A stretch of DNA of 28,333 bases from Verrucomicrobiota bacterium (GTDB lineage: Bacteria > Verrucomicrobiota > Verrucomicrobiae > Chthoniobacterales > UBA10450), in contig VBQB01000252.1 in assembly GCA_005887855.1 (NCBI GenBank), forward strand, positions 1 through 28,333, given 5' to 3'. The first letter of the stretch is position 1. Every line of letters begins with the position of its first letter. The notes below the pieces were generated by a model, which saw only the letters and a list, made by a program, of their open reading frames with translations, did no database searches and was not told the DNA's origin. Shown here one piece after another: positions 1 through 8,489 of the stretch. The translations under genes and the position numbers were made by a program.

Positions 1-2
1 TT

Positions 3-2789
3 CATCGCGTCACGCGCACGATTACCGATTGGGGAATTGCAGATGGTTACTTCGCGGATACGGAAGCCGCGGAAACTTTTTACGACGAACTGACCTGGCT
101 TTGTCTGAATCAGCACGGAGCGTTTAATTCGCCGGTCTGGTTCAACGTTGGCTTGTATCACCAATACGGCGTGGGCAGAGGGGCAGGAGCCGGCAATTAT
201 TTCTATAATCGCGAGACCGGCAAAGCTGAGCGTGCCGCGTCACAGTACGAATACCCGCAAGGAAGTGCCTGTTTCATTCAAAGCGTGGACGACACGATGG
301 AAGACATTATGCGGCTGGCGATGAGCGAGGCGATGCTCTTTAAGTATGGCAGCGGCACGGGCACTGATCTTTCTTCGCTAAGATCGACAAGAGAAAAGTT
401 GAGCGGCGGCGGCAAGCCGAGTGGGCCGCTCTCGTTTCTCAAAGTTTACGATCAGGTCGCGAACGTCGTGAAGAGCGGCGGCAAAACGCGGCGCGCCGCG
501 AAGATGAATACCCTGAAAGATTGGCATCCCGACATCGAGGAGTTCATCGACGCGAAGCAGAAAGAGGAAAAAAAAGCCTGGGCGCTGGTCGAGCAAGGTT
601 ACGACGGCAGTTATAACGGCGACGCGTACGGCTCCGTCATGTATCAAAACGAAAACCTAAGCGTGCGGGTAAGCGACGAGTTCATGGAAGCAGCGCTCGA
701 AGGTCGTGAGTGGTGGACGCGACGCGTGCGCGACGGCAAGCCGTGCGAGCGCAAAGATGCTCGCACCCTGTTGCGCAAGATCGCTGAAGGAACGCATGTC
801 TGCGGCGATCCCGGAATGCAATTCGATTCCACCATTCACAAGTGGCACACGTGCAAAGGCACGGATCGGCAAAATTCCACCAATCCCTGCTCGGAATATC
901 TCTTTCTCGATAACACCGCCTGCAATCTTGCCTCGCTCAACTTGATGAAGTTCAAGACTGTGGAGGGCGACTTTGATGTCGAGCGATTCAAGGCGGCCGT
1001 GCGCATTTTCATCACCGCGCAGGAAATCATCGTGGACAACGCAAGTTACCCGATAAAAGAAATCGCGGAGAATTCGCATATTTTCCGTACGCTCGGGCTT
1101 GGCTACGCGAACCTTGGCTCACTTGTTATGAGCTACGGTTTCGGTTATGACAGCGTAGAGGGCCGGGCGCTGTGCGGCGCGATCACCGCAATCATGACCG
1201 GTGAAGCATACGAGCAAAGCGCACGGTTGGCGCAGGCGATTGGGCCGTTCCCCGGTTACCATGATGCGTGCGCCAGCGGCGTGCCCAAGCCGGTGGCCAA
1301 AGACAACGTCGCGTCAATGCTGGAAGTCATCGATTTGCACCGTTGCGCGGTGAGGGAAATTTCGGACTCGGAAGAATTCGCGCATTTGAAAGAGGAAGCG
1401 GCGAAAGTTTGGGAAAGTGCAACGGAACTCGGGAAGCGCTACGGCTATCGTAACGCGCAGGTCACCGTGCTTGCCCCGACGGGCACAATCAGTTTCCTGA
1501 TGGATTGCGATACAACCGGGATTGAGCCGGACATCGCGCTCGTAAAATACAAGCTGCTCGCCGGCGGCGGAATGCTCAAAATTGTCAATCAGACGGTGAA
1601 ACCCGCGCTGGAGAAACTGGGTTACAATTCCGAGGAAATCGAACGGATCATCGCACACATCGACGCGTTCGATACGATCGAGGACATCACTGACACCGAT
1701 GGATCGAAAATCTCATCCGGGCTCAAGTCGGAGCACCTGTCGGTCTTTGATTGCGCGTTCAAGCCATTTAAAGGCGAACGCAGCCTCAATTACATGGCGC
1801 ACCTGCGGATGATGGCCGCTGCGCAACCGTTCCTAAGCGGCGCAATTTCGAAAACGGTCAACATGCCGGAAGCAGCTACGGTCGATGACATCATGAACAC
1901 GTACGTGGAAGGCTGGCGGCTCGGATTGAAATCGATCGCCATTTATCGCGATGGCTCGAAGCGTTCGGCGCCGCTCAACACACGCAAGACAAAAGACATG
2001 GGCACGGTCGAAGATGTCGATGTGCTCGATGTCACGGTCGAGCGCGACGAACTCCAGAAGCGCATTCTCGAACTGGAAGAAGAGTTGGCGACGGTCCGTA
2101 GCCGTCTCGATCAACCGATTCGGCACAGGATGCCGGACACGCGCATGTCACTCACGCACCGGTTCGAGATCGCCGGACACGAAGGTTACATCACGGTCGG
2201 TTTGTACGAAGATGGTCAGCCGGGTGAGCTCTTCATCACGATGTCGAAGGAAGGAAGCACGATCGGGGGGCTAATGGACACCGTCGGCACACTCACCTCG
2301 ATTGCGCTGCAGTACGGCGTGCCCCTCGAAAGCCTCGCGAAAAAGTTCGCCTATCAGAGATTTGAACCAAGCGGGTTCACGAAAAATCCCGATATTCGCC
2401 ATGCGACCAGCATTACTGATTATGTTTTTCGTTGGCTGGCGTGCCAGTTCATCAAAGGCTACAAGGAGGCGACTGCCCCTAACCGCGGCCAGCCAGAATT
2501 GCCGCTCAAGGAAATTGCCGAGATTGAGAAGAAGGCTGTGAATCGGCCGGTGACCGATTTGCAGCGCACGGGCGAGAAGGAATTGATTGACGTGATCACC
2601 AATAATTCGCCCAACGATGGTTCGCCACAGATTGCGGGCAACGGCAGCAGCTATGCCGAACGGGTGAAAGCAGCGCTTGGCAATATGTTCATGGAGATCA
2701 CATGCGCCGTTTGCGGCAGTGACAAAGTGATCCGGGCAGGCGCGTGCGGCGTTTGCACTGAATGCGGAACGAGTCAGGGATGCAGCTAG
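3..2789 (+). CDS. nrdJ: Adenosylcobalamin-dependent ribonucleoside-diphosphate reductase (class II), 5' end cut by the window
   Basis: Reduces ribonucleotides to deoxyribonucleotides using a B12-generated thiyl radical, independently of oxygen. The frame is open from base 3, so the true start lies upstream; the TTG at 153 is an internal Leu. Visible family motifs: FNSPVWFN near 127-150, the substrate-proximal Cys in GSACFIQ (codon 270), NPCSE with the radical Cys at codon 888 and its Glu two codons on, the partner redox Cys in NTACNL (codon 921), and PTGTISF near 1478. The C-terminal end (about 2700-2789) is a Cys-rich tail with CxxC pairs ending CGTSQGCS, typical of the zinc-ribbon/redox tail that re-reduces the active site. 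About 928 codons are visible, so only a short N-terminal part is missing. It is followed 31 nt later by the acyl-CoA dehydrogenase. The family call is secure. Confidence 0.95.
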   Translation, partial: HRVTRTITDWGIADGYFADTEAAETFYDELTWLCLNQHGAFNSPVWFNVGLYHQYGVGRGAGAGNYFYNRETGKAERAASQYEYPQGSACFIQSVDDTMEDIMRLAMSEAMLFKYGSGTGTDLSSLRSTREKLSGGGKPSGPLSFLKVYDQVANVVKSGGKTRRAAKMNTLKDWHPDIEEFIDAKQKEEKKAWALVEQGYDGSYNGDAYGSVMYQNENLSVRVSDEFMEAALEGREWWTRRVRDGKPCERKDARTLLRKIAEGTHVCGDPGMQFDSTIHKWHTCKGTDRQNSTNPCSEYLFLDNTACNLASLNLMKFKTVEGDFDVERFKAAVRIFITAQEIIVDNASYPIKEIAENSHIFRTLGLGYANLGSLVMSYGFGYDSVEGRALCGAITAIMTGEAYEQSARLAQAIGPFPGYHDACASGVPKPVAKDNVASMLEVIDLHRCAVREISDSEEFAHLKEEAAKVWESATELGKRYGYRNAQVTVLAPTGTISFLMDCDTTGIEPDIALVKYKLLAGGGMLKIVNQTVKPALEKLGYNSEEIERIIAHIDAFDTIEDITDTDGSKISSGLKSEHLSVFDCAFKPFKGERSLNYMAHLRMMAAAQPFLSGAISKTVNMPEAATVDDIMNTYVEGWRLGLKSIAIYRDGSKRSAPLNTRKTKDMGTVEDVDVLDVTVERDELQKRILELEEELATVRSRLDQPIRHRMPDTRMSLTHRFEIAGHEGYITVGLYEDGQPGELFITMSKEGSTIGGLMDTVGTLTSIALQYGVPLESLAKKFAYQRFEPSGFTKNPDIRHATSITDYVFRWLACQFIKGYKEATAPNRGQPELPLKEIAEIEKKAVNRPVTDLQRTGEKELIDVITNNSPNDGSPQIAGNGSSYAERVKAALGNMFMEITCAVCGSDKVIRAGACGVCTECGTSQGCS

Positions 2790-2820
2790 CATTCCGCTCG
2801 ATTTCGACTTTAGTGCACCG

Positions 2821-4602
2821 ATGAACAAAGTCGAAGCGCAGCGGCAAAAGGAAATTCAGCAGGCGGAGGAGCTGCTTTTCGCCGGACCGCAGGCCCTCGG
2901 TTTTGCCAAAGGTCTTTTCAAAGGCAATTTCATTGCCGATTGGGTGATGCCGTATCCCCGCATTCCCGCAGCGCAACAGACGGAGCTGGACAAGTCGCTC
3001 GCAGAACTCCGGCAATTCCTGGATGACCATCTCGATGCGGCGGAAATAGATCGACAGGCAGACATTCCTCGCGACGTGATTGATGGCCTTGGACGCGTCG
3101 GCGTACTCGGCGCAACTGCGCCAGTGGAATTCGGAGGGCGCGGTTTTATGCAGATGACAAACTGCAAGCTCCTGGAGGAAATCGGCAGCCGCTGCGCGTC
3201 AACTTCGGTCTTTGTTAACGCGCATCATTCAATCGGGATCCGCGCGTTGTTACTCTTTGGGACCCACGACCAAAAACGGAAATGGTTGCCCAAACTTGTG
3301 AATGGGGAGCAGCTCGGTGCATTCGCTCTGACCGAGCGTGAAGCGGGCTCCGATGCGGCGAACGTGCAGATGCAAGCGATCCCGAGTGAGGATGGCTCGC
3401 ATTTTGTTTTGAACGGCGAAAAACGTTACATCACCAATGCAGGCATCGCGCACGTGCTGACAGTCATGGCGCGTACGCCGGTACCTGGGTCGGACAAAAC
3501 GGCAATCACGGCATTTCTGGTTACGCCAGACATGCCCGGCTTCACGATACTCGAGGCGCGCATGCCAAAAATGGGAATCCGCGGGACGGCGACGGGACGA
3601 TTTGCGTTGCGCGACGTCAAAGTTCCAAAGGAAAATATTCTCGGCCCGATGGGCAAAGGGCTGAAAGTTGCGCTGACGGTGCTCGATTTTGGCCGAACTA
3701 CTTTCGGCGCGTGCTGTACAGGCGCGGCGAAAACGTGCTTGCGGCTGGCCATCGAGCACGCGAATACGCGCAAACAGTTTAACAAAACGCTTGGTGAATT
3801 CCATCTCGTGAAAAAGAAGATCGCGCGCATGGCGGCAGACGCTTACGCCATGGAAGCGATGACCACGATAACGGCTTCGCTCATCGACCGCGGACTGGAG
3901 GATTACATGATCGAGACAGCCATGCTGAAAGTCTTCACGACCGAGCGGCTTTGGGAAGTAATCAACGACGCATTTCAGATTTATGGCGGCTCGGCCTACT
4001 TTGTCGATCTCCCCCTGGAGAGAATGCTACGCGACGCGCGCATTAATCAAATCGGCGAAGGCAGCAATGAGGTGCTCACGTCGTTCATTGCCCTGGTGGG
4101 AATGCGCGGGCCGGGAATGGAGTTCAAGGAAATTTACGACACAATGATGAAACCGTCGCGCAACCGGGTAGGCAAAGCCTGGACTGCCGGGATGAACCGC
4201 CTGGGCGCGGCTATCCGGATTCCTGACGTGCCTGTTCAGAGCGAACAGCTCCGCACGCATGCGCGCCAACTCGGCCGCTTGATTTGGCGCTTCAACTTTG
4301 CCGTCAATCGCGCGTTGATCGCTTATCGCGAGCCAATCCTCGACATGCAGCTTGTTCAGGAGCGGATTGCCAACGCAGCTATGGATCTTTTTGCATCGAC
4401 TTGCGTGCTTAGCCGTCAAGATGCCGAGCTTCAGTTCGCGCGTCGAAATGGTGATTCAGCGCCTGCGGACCACTCCGCTGCCGATCTTTTCTTGCGTCAA
4501 TCATTCCGGCGAATTCGTCGCTTCCTTGGTGGACTAAGTGACAACGACGACAGGTTGTTGCTTGCGACAGCAAATTCAGTTTTGGGTAAGTCATCCAACT
4601 AA
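2821..4602 (+). CDS. Acyl-CoA dehydrogenase, long VLCAD/ACAD9-like type
   Basis: FAD-dependent alpha,beta-dehydrogenation of acyl-CoA, the first step of fatty-acid beta-oxidation, passing electrons to ETF. The 593-residue protein is about 200 residues longer than ordinary short/medium-chain enzymes and matches the layout of the very-long-chain type: N-terminal helical domain (about 40-160), FALTEREAGSDAAN (about 167-180) and YITNAG (about 203) in the beta domain, HANTRKQFNK flavin/CoA-contact segment (about 315), and the catalytic-base signature RDARINQIGEGSNEV with Glu413. A C-terminal extension from about 430 probably gives membrane association, as in VLCAD. The ATG at 2821 has no clear Shine-Dalgarno sequence. 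The gene is tightly followed by a ketol-acid reductoisomerase, 2 nt after the stop. Substrate chain length is inferred only from architecture. Confidence 0.9.
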   Translation: MNKVEAQRQKEIQQAEELLFAGPQALGFAKGLFKGNFIADWVMPYPRIPAAQQTELDKSLAELRQFLDDHLDAAEIDRQADIPRDVIDGLGRVGVLGATAPVEFGGRGFMQMTNCKLLEEIGSRCASTSVFVNAHHSIGIRALLLFGTHDQKRKWLPKLVNGEQLGAFALTEREAGSDAANVQMQAIPSEDGSHFVLNGEKRYITNAGIAHVLTVMARTPVPGSDKTAITAFLVTPDMPGFTILEARMPKMGIRGTATGRFALRDVKVPKENILGPMGKGLKVALTVLDFGRTTFGACCTGAAKTCLRLAIEHANTRKQFNKTLGEFHLVKKKIARMAADAYAMEAMTTITASLIDRGLEDYMIETAMLKVFTTERLWEVINDAFQIYGGSAYFVDLPLERMLRDARINQIGEGSNEVLTSFIALVGMRGPGMEFKEIYDTMMKPSRNRVGKAWTAGMNRLGAAIRIPDVPVQSEQLRTHARQLGRLIWRFNFAVNRALIAYREPILDMQLVQERIANAAMDLFASTCVLSRQDAELQFARRNGDSAPADHSAADLFLRQSFRRIRRFLGGLSDNDDRLLLATANSVLGKSSN

Positions 4603-4604
4603 AT

Positions 4605-5612
4605 TTGGCCGCACGCATTTACACCAACAAAGATGTCGATCTTCGCTGGCTGAAGGGAAAAACGTGCGCGGTTATCGGCTTCGGCGCGCAAGGCCGAGCT
4701 CATGCTCTCAATCTCAAAGATAGCCGCGTCGCTATCATCATCGGTCTTTATCCCGGCAGCAAGTCCCGAGCACGCGCCCGGCGTAGCGGCCTGGAAGTAT
4801 TCGACACAGCTGAAGCGACGCAACGCGCGGACATTATTTTCCTTGCGCTTTCAGACACAGAAATGCCCGCAATCTATGAAGAACAAATCGCTCCCAGTTT
4901 GCGCTCTGGGCAAACCCTTCTTTTCGCGCACGGCTTTGCAATTTATTACCGTACGATCATCCCTCGGAAAGATGTGGATGTTGTGATGGTCGCGCCCAAA
5001 GGTTTGGGGCCGATGGTGCGTCGGCAATTCCTCAGGGGACGCGGCACGCCTGCGCTGATCGCGATTCATCAGAACCCGAGCCGGCACGCCAAGCGAACGG
5101 CTCTGGCTTGGGCGAAAGGAGTTGGCTGCACACGCGCCGGTGTCCTCGAAACCACTTTCCGTGAGGAAACGGAGACCGACCTCTTTGGCGAGCAAGCAGT
5201 GCTCTGCGGTGGCACAAGTGCGCTTATTCGAGCTGGCTTTGAAACCCTTGTTCGCGCTGGCTATCCCCCTGAGCTCGCTTACTTCGAATGTCTGCATGAA
5301 CTAAAGTTTATTGTCGATCTTATCCATGAGGCGGGAATTGTTGGCATGCGCAGATTGATCTCCGAGACTGCCAGATGGGGCGAGTTGACGGTCGGCTCAA
5401 AGATCATCGATCAGACAGTCAAAAGACGGATGACCGAAGCGCTGCGGGAAATTCGCTCGGGAAAATTTGCGCGCGAATTTATTCAGGAAATGAAAACCGG
5501 CCGACAGCGTTACGCAAAGCTACTGCGGAAAGCCGACAAACATCCGATCGAAAAAGTGGGTGGACGGCTGCGCAGACTAATGAGTTGGAAAAGCGCAAAC
5601 AAAAAGCGGTAA
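4605..5612 (+). CDS. ilvC: Ketol-acid reductoisomerase, class I, divergent
   Basis: Catalyses Mg-dependent alkyl migration and NADPH reduction of acetolactate/acetohydroxybutyrate in valine, leucine and isoleucine synthesis. It is 335 residues, the normal class I length. The Rossmann motif GFGAQG is at 25-30, catalytic His at 109 in FAHGF, metal ligands Asp192 and Glu196 in ETETDLFGEQ, second-domain acids Glu228 and Glu232, and the substrate Ser at 253. All key residues are therefore present, but nearby positions usually invariant differ (HGFAIYY instead of HGFNIHF; PKGLGPMVRR instead of PKGPGHTVRR). The start is a TTG 2 nt after the dehydrogenase stop; the next residues (AARIYTN) align with the usual N-terminus, so TTG is preferred and translational coupling is likely. 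No ilvB/ilvH genes are adjacent, so this may be a second or alternative copy. Confidence 0.9.
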   Translation: MAARIYTNKDVDLRWLKGKTCAVIGFGAQGRAHALNLKDSRVAIIIGLYPGSKSRARARRSGLEVFDTAEATQRADIIFLALSDTEMPAIYEEQIAPSLRSGQTLLFAHGFAIYYRTIIPRKDVDVVMVAPKGLGPMVRRQFLRGRGTPALIAIHQNPSRHAKRTALAWAKGVGCTRAGVLETTFREETETDLFGEQAVLCGGTSALIRAGFETLVRAGYPPELAYFECLHELKFIVDLIHEAGIVGMRRLISETARWGELTVGSKIIDQTVKRRMTEALREIRSGKFAREFIQEMKTGRQRYAKLLRKADKHPIEKVGGRLRRLMSWKSANKKR

Positions 5613-5677
5613 CCAGCGCTGCCACGCTGGGCAGTGCGCCATTTCCGGCGAACTGATCTCGCCGGATTTATTATCTA

Positions 5678-5926
5678 TTATCTTGACCCGGTCCCGAGAA
5701 TAATCATCGCGCCGTGCGTGGTCGGAATCGCGGCGAGTCGCTCACAAGGCTGCGGAATACGGGAATTCCCAGCCACCGTGTAGCACATCTTTTTCGCGGT
5801 CTTCGCGGCCGTCTGCTGTGTTACCGGAAGGACTACGTTTTTGCTCGGATCGGCAAATGCCGACGTGCAGAATGCGAGCGCGAGTACGACACCGCACAGG
5901 CGGGTAAACCTAGTTACAGTTATCAT
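5678..5926 (-). CDS. Small secreted protein, unknown function
   Basis: An 82-residue protein read from ATG 5926. Residues 1-25 form a clear Sec signal peptide: basic start, hydrophobic core CGVVLALAFC, and an SAFA cleavage site before Asp26. The mature part has two cysteines (48 and 61) bracketing a basic turn (SRIPQPC), which could form a disulfide. The frame is open further upstream, but the signal peptide fixes ATG 5926 as the sensible start. An A-rich AAAAAAGG lies about 15 nt upstream, and a short inverted repeat (GCACA/TGTGC) sits between it and the start. It is convergent with ilvC and follows the TPR genes on the same strand. I do not recognise a family. Confidence 0.6.
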   Translation of the reverse strand: MITVTRFTRLCGVVLALAFCTSAFADPSKNVVLPVTQQTAAKTAKKMCYTVAGNSRIPQPCERLAAIPTTHGAMIILGTGSR

Positions 5927-6057
5927 GCACAAAGTGTGCGCCTTTTTTCTGCGTAGTGCAACACAAAGAATGCCGGCCGGGGGGCCATTGGGGACAAAAA
6001 AACGACATTTTCGGCAATGCTGAACACCGCTGACGGGTAACTCACCAAAGCAAGGAA

Positions 6058-6804
6058 TCACTCCCCCCAGAGAAAATGTTCCAAGCGCAGACGATTAAGG
6101 CGCGCCCGTGCTTCTTCACTCCGGCTGCCGTCGGCGGCGGCCAATCTTTGATAGATAACTGCAGCGGATTCCCATTTTGAATCATCCTCCAAGAGCCGTG
6201 CTGCATTGAATCCCGCTTTGTAATACCAGAAAAGTTCAGGGGGCCGATCGTGGCGCGTGTCGTTTTCCAGGACTGTGTAAAATGTCGCCAGCGCCCCCGC
6301 CCGGTCGGTTTCCTTTTCCAGGCAGAGGCCTTTTTTGAAAAGCGCCTGGTTGCGCCAGTGGATCAACTCCTCCTTCTCGGAAGCCAATTGATCGTAGATT
6401 CCGATTGCTCGCCGATAGTTCTTCGGATCGCTGCCACCCATTTCGAAGAAAATGTCGCCCTTGCCGCAGAGCGCCTCTCTCTTCTCGGACGGCCGAGCAT
6501 CGCCCTTCAATACTTCGTCATACAATAAAAGTGCATCCTGTGGTTTCCCCAGTTTGCGTTCGATAACTGCTTGTTCGTTGCGCGCAGCCCACTTCAAATC
6601 GCCATTCAATCGAACGACTTGATCAAGCAAGACGATCGCCCGGTCGAGCGAACGCGCGCCCATGCTCGACATCGCCGATTCCGCTGCGAAAAATAGCGCT
6701 TTTTCGCCGAGTGGGCTGTCCGGATTCTGCTGTGCGAGACTTTCAAATTGTGTTTGTGCGTTTGCGAAATCCTGGCGCCGATAGTAAATCTCCGCCAATT
6801 TCAT
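6058..6804 (-). CDS. Tetratricopeptide-repeat protein, probably the 3' part of a frameshifted gene
   Basis: 248 residues made of TPR-like helical hairpins from the first residue: KLAEIYYRRQDFANAQTQFESLAQQ, then repeats around 30-60, 75-95, 125-150 and 165-235. There is no signal peptide although the upstream partner has one. The ATG overlaps the upstream stop as ATGA, which would allow coupled translation. However, the frame stays open upstream of the ATG and continues as TPR-like sequence (FLQQHGASSFAPDVR directly before Met1), which a real start would not require. I infer that this and the 6801-8489 frame were one periplasmic TPR protein of about 800 residues, with the frame change near 6850-6900. 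Role unknown; TPR proteins of this kind usually scaffold envelope complexes. Confidence 0.75.
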   Translation of the reverse strand: MKLAEIYYRRQDFANAQTQFESLAQQNPDSPLGEKALFFAAESAMSSMGARSLDRAIVLLDQVVRLNGDLKWAARNEQAVIERKLGKPQDALLLYDEVLKGDARPSEKREALCGKGDIFFEMGGSDPKNYRRAIGIYDQLASEKEELIHWRNQALFKKGLCLEKETDRAGALATFYTVLENDTRHDRPPELFWYYKAGFNAARLLEDDSKWESAAVIYQRLAAADGSRSEEARARLNRLRLEHFLWGE

Positions 6805-8489
6805 GCGAACATCTGGCGCGAATGACGAGGCGCCATGTTGCTGAAGAAAACGATTCGCTCCGTCGCCGCTGCTGTTAGCTTCGAATCCAACGCGCGAGCG
6901 AGGTTTTTCCGCGCTTCATCGAGACGAGGCGGCGTGGCATGAAAGACCAGCTCGGCCAGGCCAACCCACGCTTCGGAGACGCGTGGACTCCCGGGAAAAT
7001 CGCGCAAAAATTGTTGCAATGATTCCGCCGCTTTCTTGTCACCCTTTGCCGCTTCCATCAAACCTTTTTCCAACCGCAATTCGGCGCGCGATTCTTCGTC
7101 GCCACCCTGCTGCTTAAGTTCGTTGTAATCCGCTAAAAAGCGGACGGGATCGCCGAGTTGCAACCAGCCGACGGATGCGTTGAAAAGGGCCAGCTTCGCC
7201 AACGGTGAACTCGAATGCCCGATTTGTTCATAGGCTTGTGTAGCCACATCAAAGCGCTTTGCGCGATACTGCCCTTGAGCGGCGAGGAGATTAATTCGAT
7301 CGAGCAACGGCGCCTCAGGGCGAAGCAGACGCGCGTCGCTTAATATCGCCATCGCACTGTCGAAATCCCCACTTTCCATCTCTAATTCTGCAAACTCCAA
7401 GAGAGCGGGCACGAGCGCCGGAGACTTTGCGTCGGTGCGGCGCAGATCGCTAAATAACTGCAGAGCGCGCTCGTGGCGCCCCGCGCGAACTTCCAGGCGA
7501 GCGAGGTACCATCGCGCAAACGCACGCCGTGGTTGTTCCGGACTGCGTACCCATTTTTCCAGTTCACTCCGCGATGGTTTATGCTCCGCGCGATAAAGTT
7601 CATCTAATTTTGCAAAGATGACTGGCAGATCCGGATCCGACGGGTGGTGCTCGATAAACTCCTCAATGGAGTTGTCTCCTGCCTCCGGCGTTTTTAATTG
7701 CAGATTCGCATCAGCAATGCCGAAGAGCGCCGCTATCAGCGCGGCGTGAGTCACTTTCTCGGGTCTTTTCAGAAGCGACTGAAAGGCGCCGATTGCTCTG
7801 TCAGGCCGCTGCAAAATCAGCTCCAGACGGCCACGCAAAAGGCGTCGCTCCTTTCGTTCTGCGACAGACTTTGGCTGCATCTCATCAAGAACGCGCCGCG
7901 CTTCGACGGCGTCGCCTTTATCGAGGTACAACTCAGCTGATTGAAGCTGCGCTTGGGTCGCCAGTTCTTTGTCGCGAACCAGAACGGACAGCTTTGGCAG
8001 CGCTTCGTCCCACCTTTTCAACGCGCGCAACATTTCCGCCGCTCCGAAAATTGCTGCCCCATGAAGCGATGAACTCTCGTCCGCGGCGAGTTCCTCGTAG
8101 AGCGGCAGCGCTTCGGCCCAGCGATGCAAGCTCGCGAGAGCCTGGGCGCGCCAAAACTTTGCCGATGGAATTTCACGCAAGCGAGAATCCGCGAGCAACA
8201 CCAGCGCGTCGGCTGGCTGCTTGGCGGCGACCTGAGCTTCGGCGAGCTTTTCCGCGACCGCGCGCCACTCTTGATCGGGCAAATCGTCGTCGAGAAGGGA
8301 TCGCAAGCGGACAACCGCGACTTCTGGAACGCCTTCACGCAACGGTTTTGTCGCCTCCTCCAGCGCCGGCGAAATTTCTGCGCGCAATGATTGCGAAAGC
8401 AAGATCGACAATCCGAAGAGGGCGATTATCCGCACGCCTACCTTGCATCGAACCCTGAGACTTCGCCGTTCGCTATCTGGCGTTTTCAT
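6801..8489 (-). CDS. Secreted tetratricopeptide-repeat protein (N-terminal part)
   Basis: 562 residues. A Sec signal peptide is visible at about 19-37 (hydrophobic IIALFGLSILLSQSLRA before Glu). The rest is a string of degenerate TPRs, for example WRAQALASLHRWAEALPLYEELA (about 112-135), AELYLDKGDAVEARRVL (about 183-200) and repeats continuing to about 530. The last 15 residues (VFFSNMAPRHSRQMFA) lose TPR character and end in an ATGA overlap with the next frame, consistent with a frameshift near the end rather than a natural terminus. The start overlaps the uvrA stop as ATGA (8486-8489), so it is cotranscribed with uvrA. Export to the periplasm is inferred from the signal peptide; the function is unknown. 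Confidence 0.8.
   Translation of the reverse strand: MKTPDSERRSLRVRCKVGVRIIALFGLSILLSQSLRAEISPALEEATKPLREGVPEVAVVRLRSLLDDDLPDQEWRAVAEKLAEAQVAAKQPADALVLLADSRLREIPSAKFWRAQALASLHRWAEALPLYEELAADESSSLHGAAIFGAAEMLRALKRWDEALPKLSVLVRDKELATQAQLQSAELYLDKGDAVEARRVLDEMQPKSVAERKERRLLRGRLELILQRPDRAIGAFQSLLKRPEKVTHAALIAALFGIADANLQLKTPEAGDNSIEEFIEHHPSDPDLPVIFAKLDELYRAEHKPSRSELEKWVRSPEQPRRAFARWYLARLEVRAGRHERALQLFSDLRRTDAKSPALVPALLEFAELEMESGDFDSAMAILSDARLLRPEAPLLDRINLLAAQGQYRAKRFDVATQAYEQIGHSSSPLAKLALFNASVGWLQLGDPVRFLADYNELKQQGGDEESRAELRLEKGLMEAAKGDKKAAESLQQFLRDFPGSPRVSEAWVGLAELVFHATPPRLDEARKNLARALDSKLTAAATERIVFFSNMAPRHSRQMFA

Noticed and set aside
2271..2828. 185-codon minus-strand frame opposite the end of nrdJ
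   Set aside because: Antisense shadow of a secure gene; no recognisable domain, and its span covers the intergenic gap only by chance.
3250..3804. 184-codon minus-strand frame opposite the acyl-CoA dehydrogenase
   Set aside because: Arg/Ser-rich shadow typical of GC-rich antisense frames; the plus-strand gene has all family motifs.
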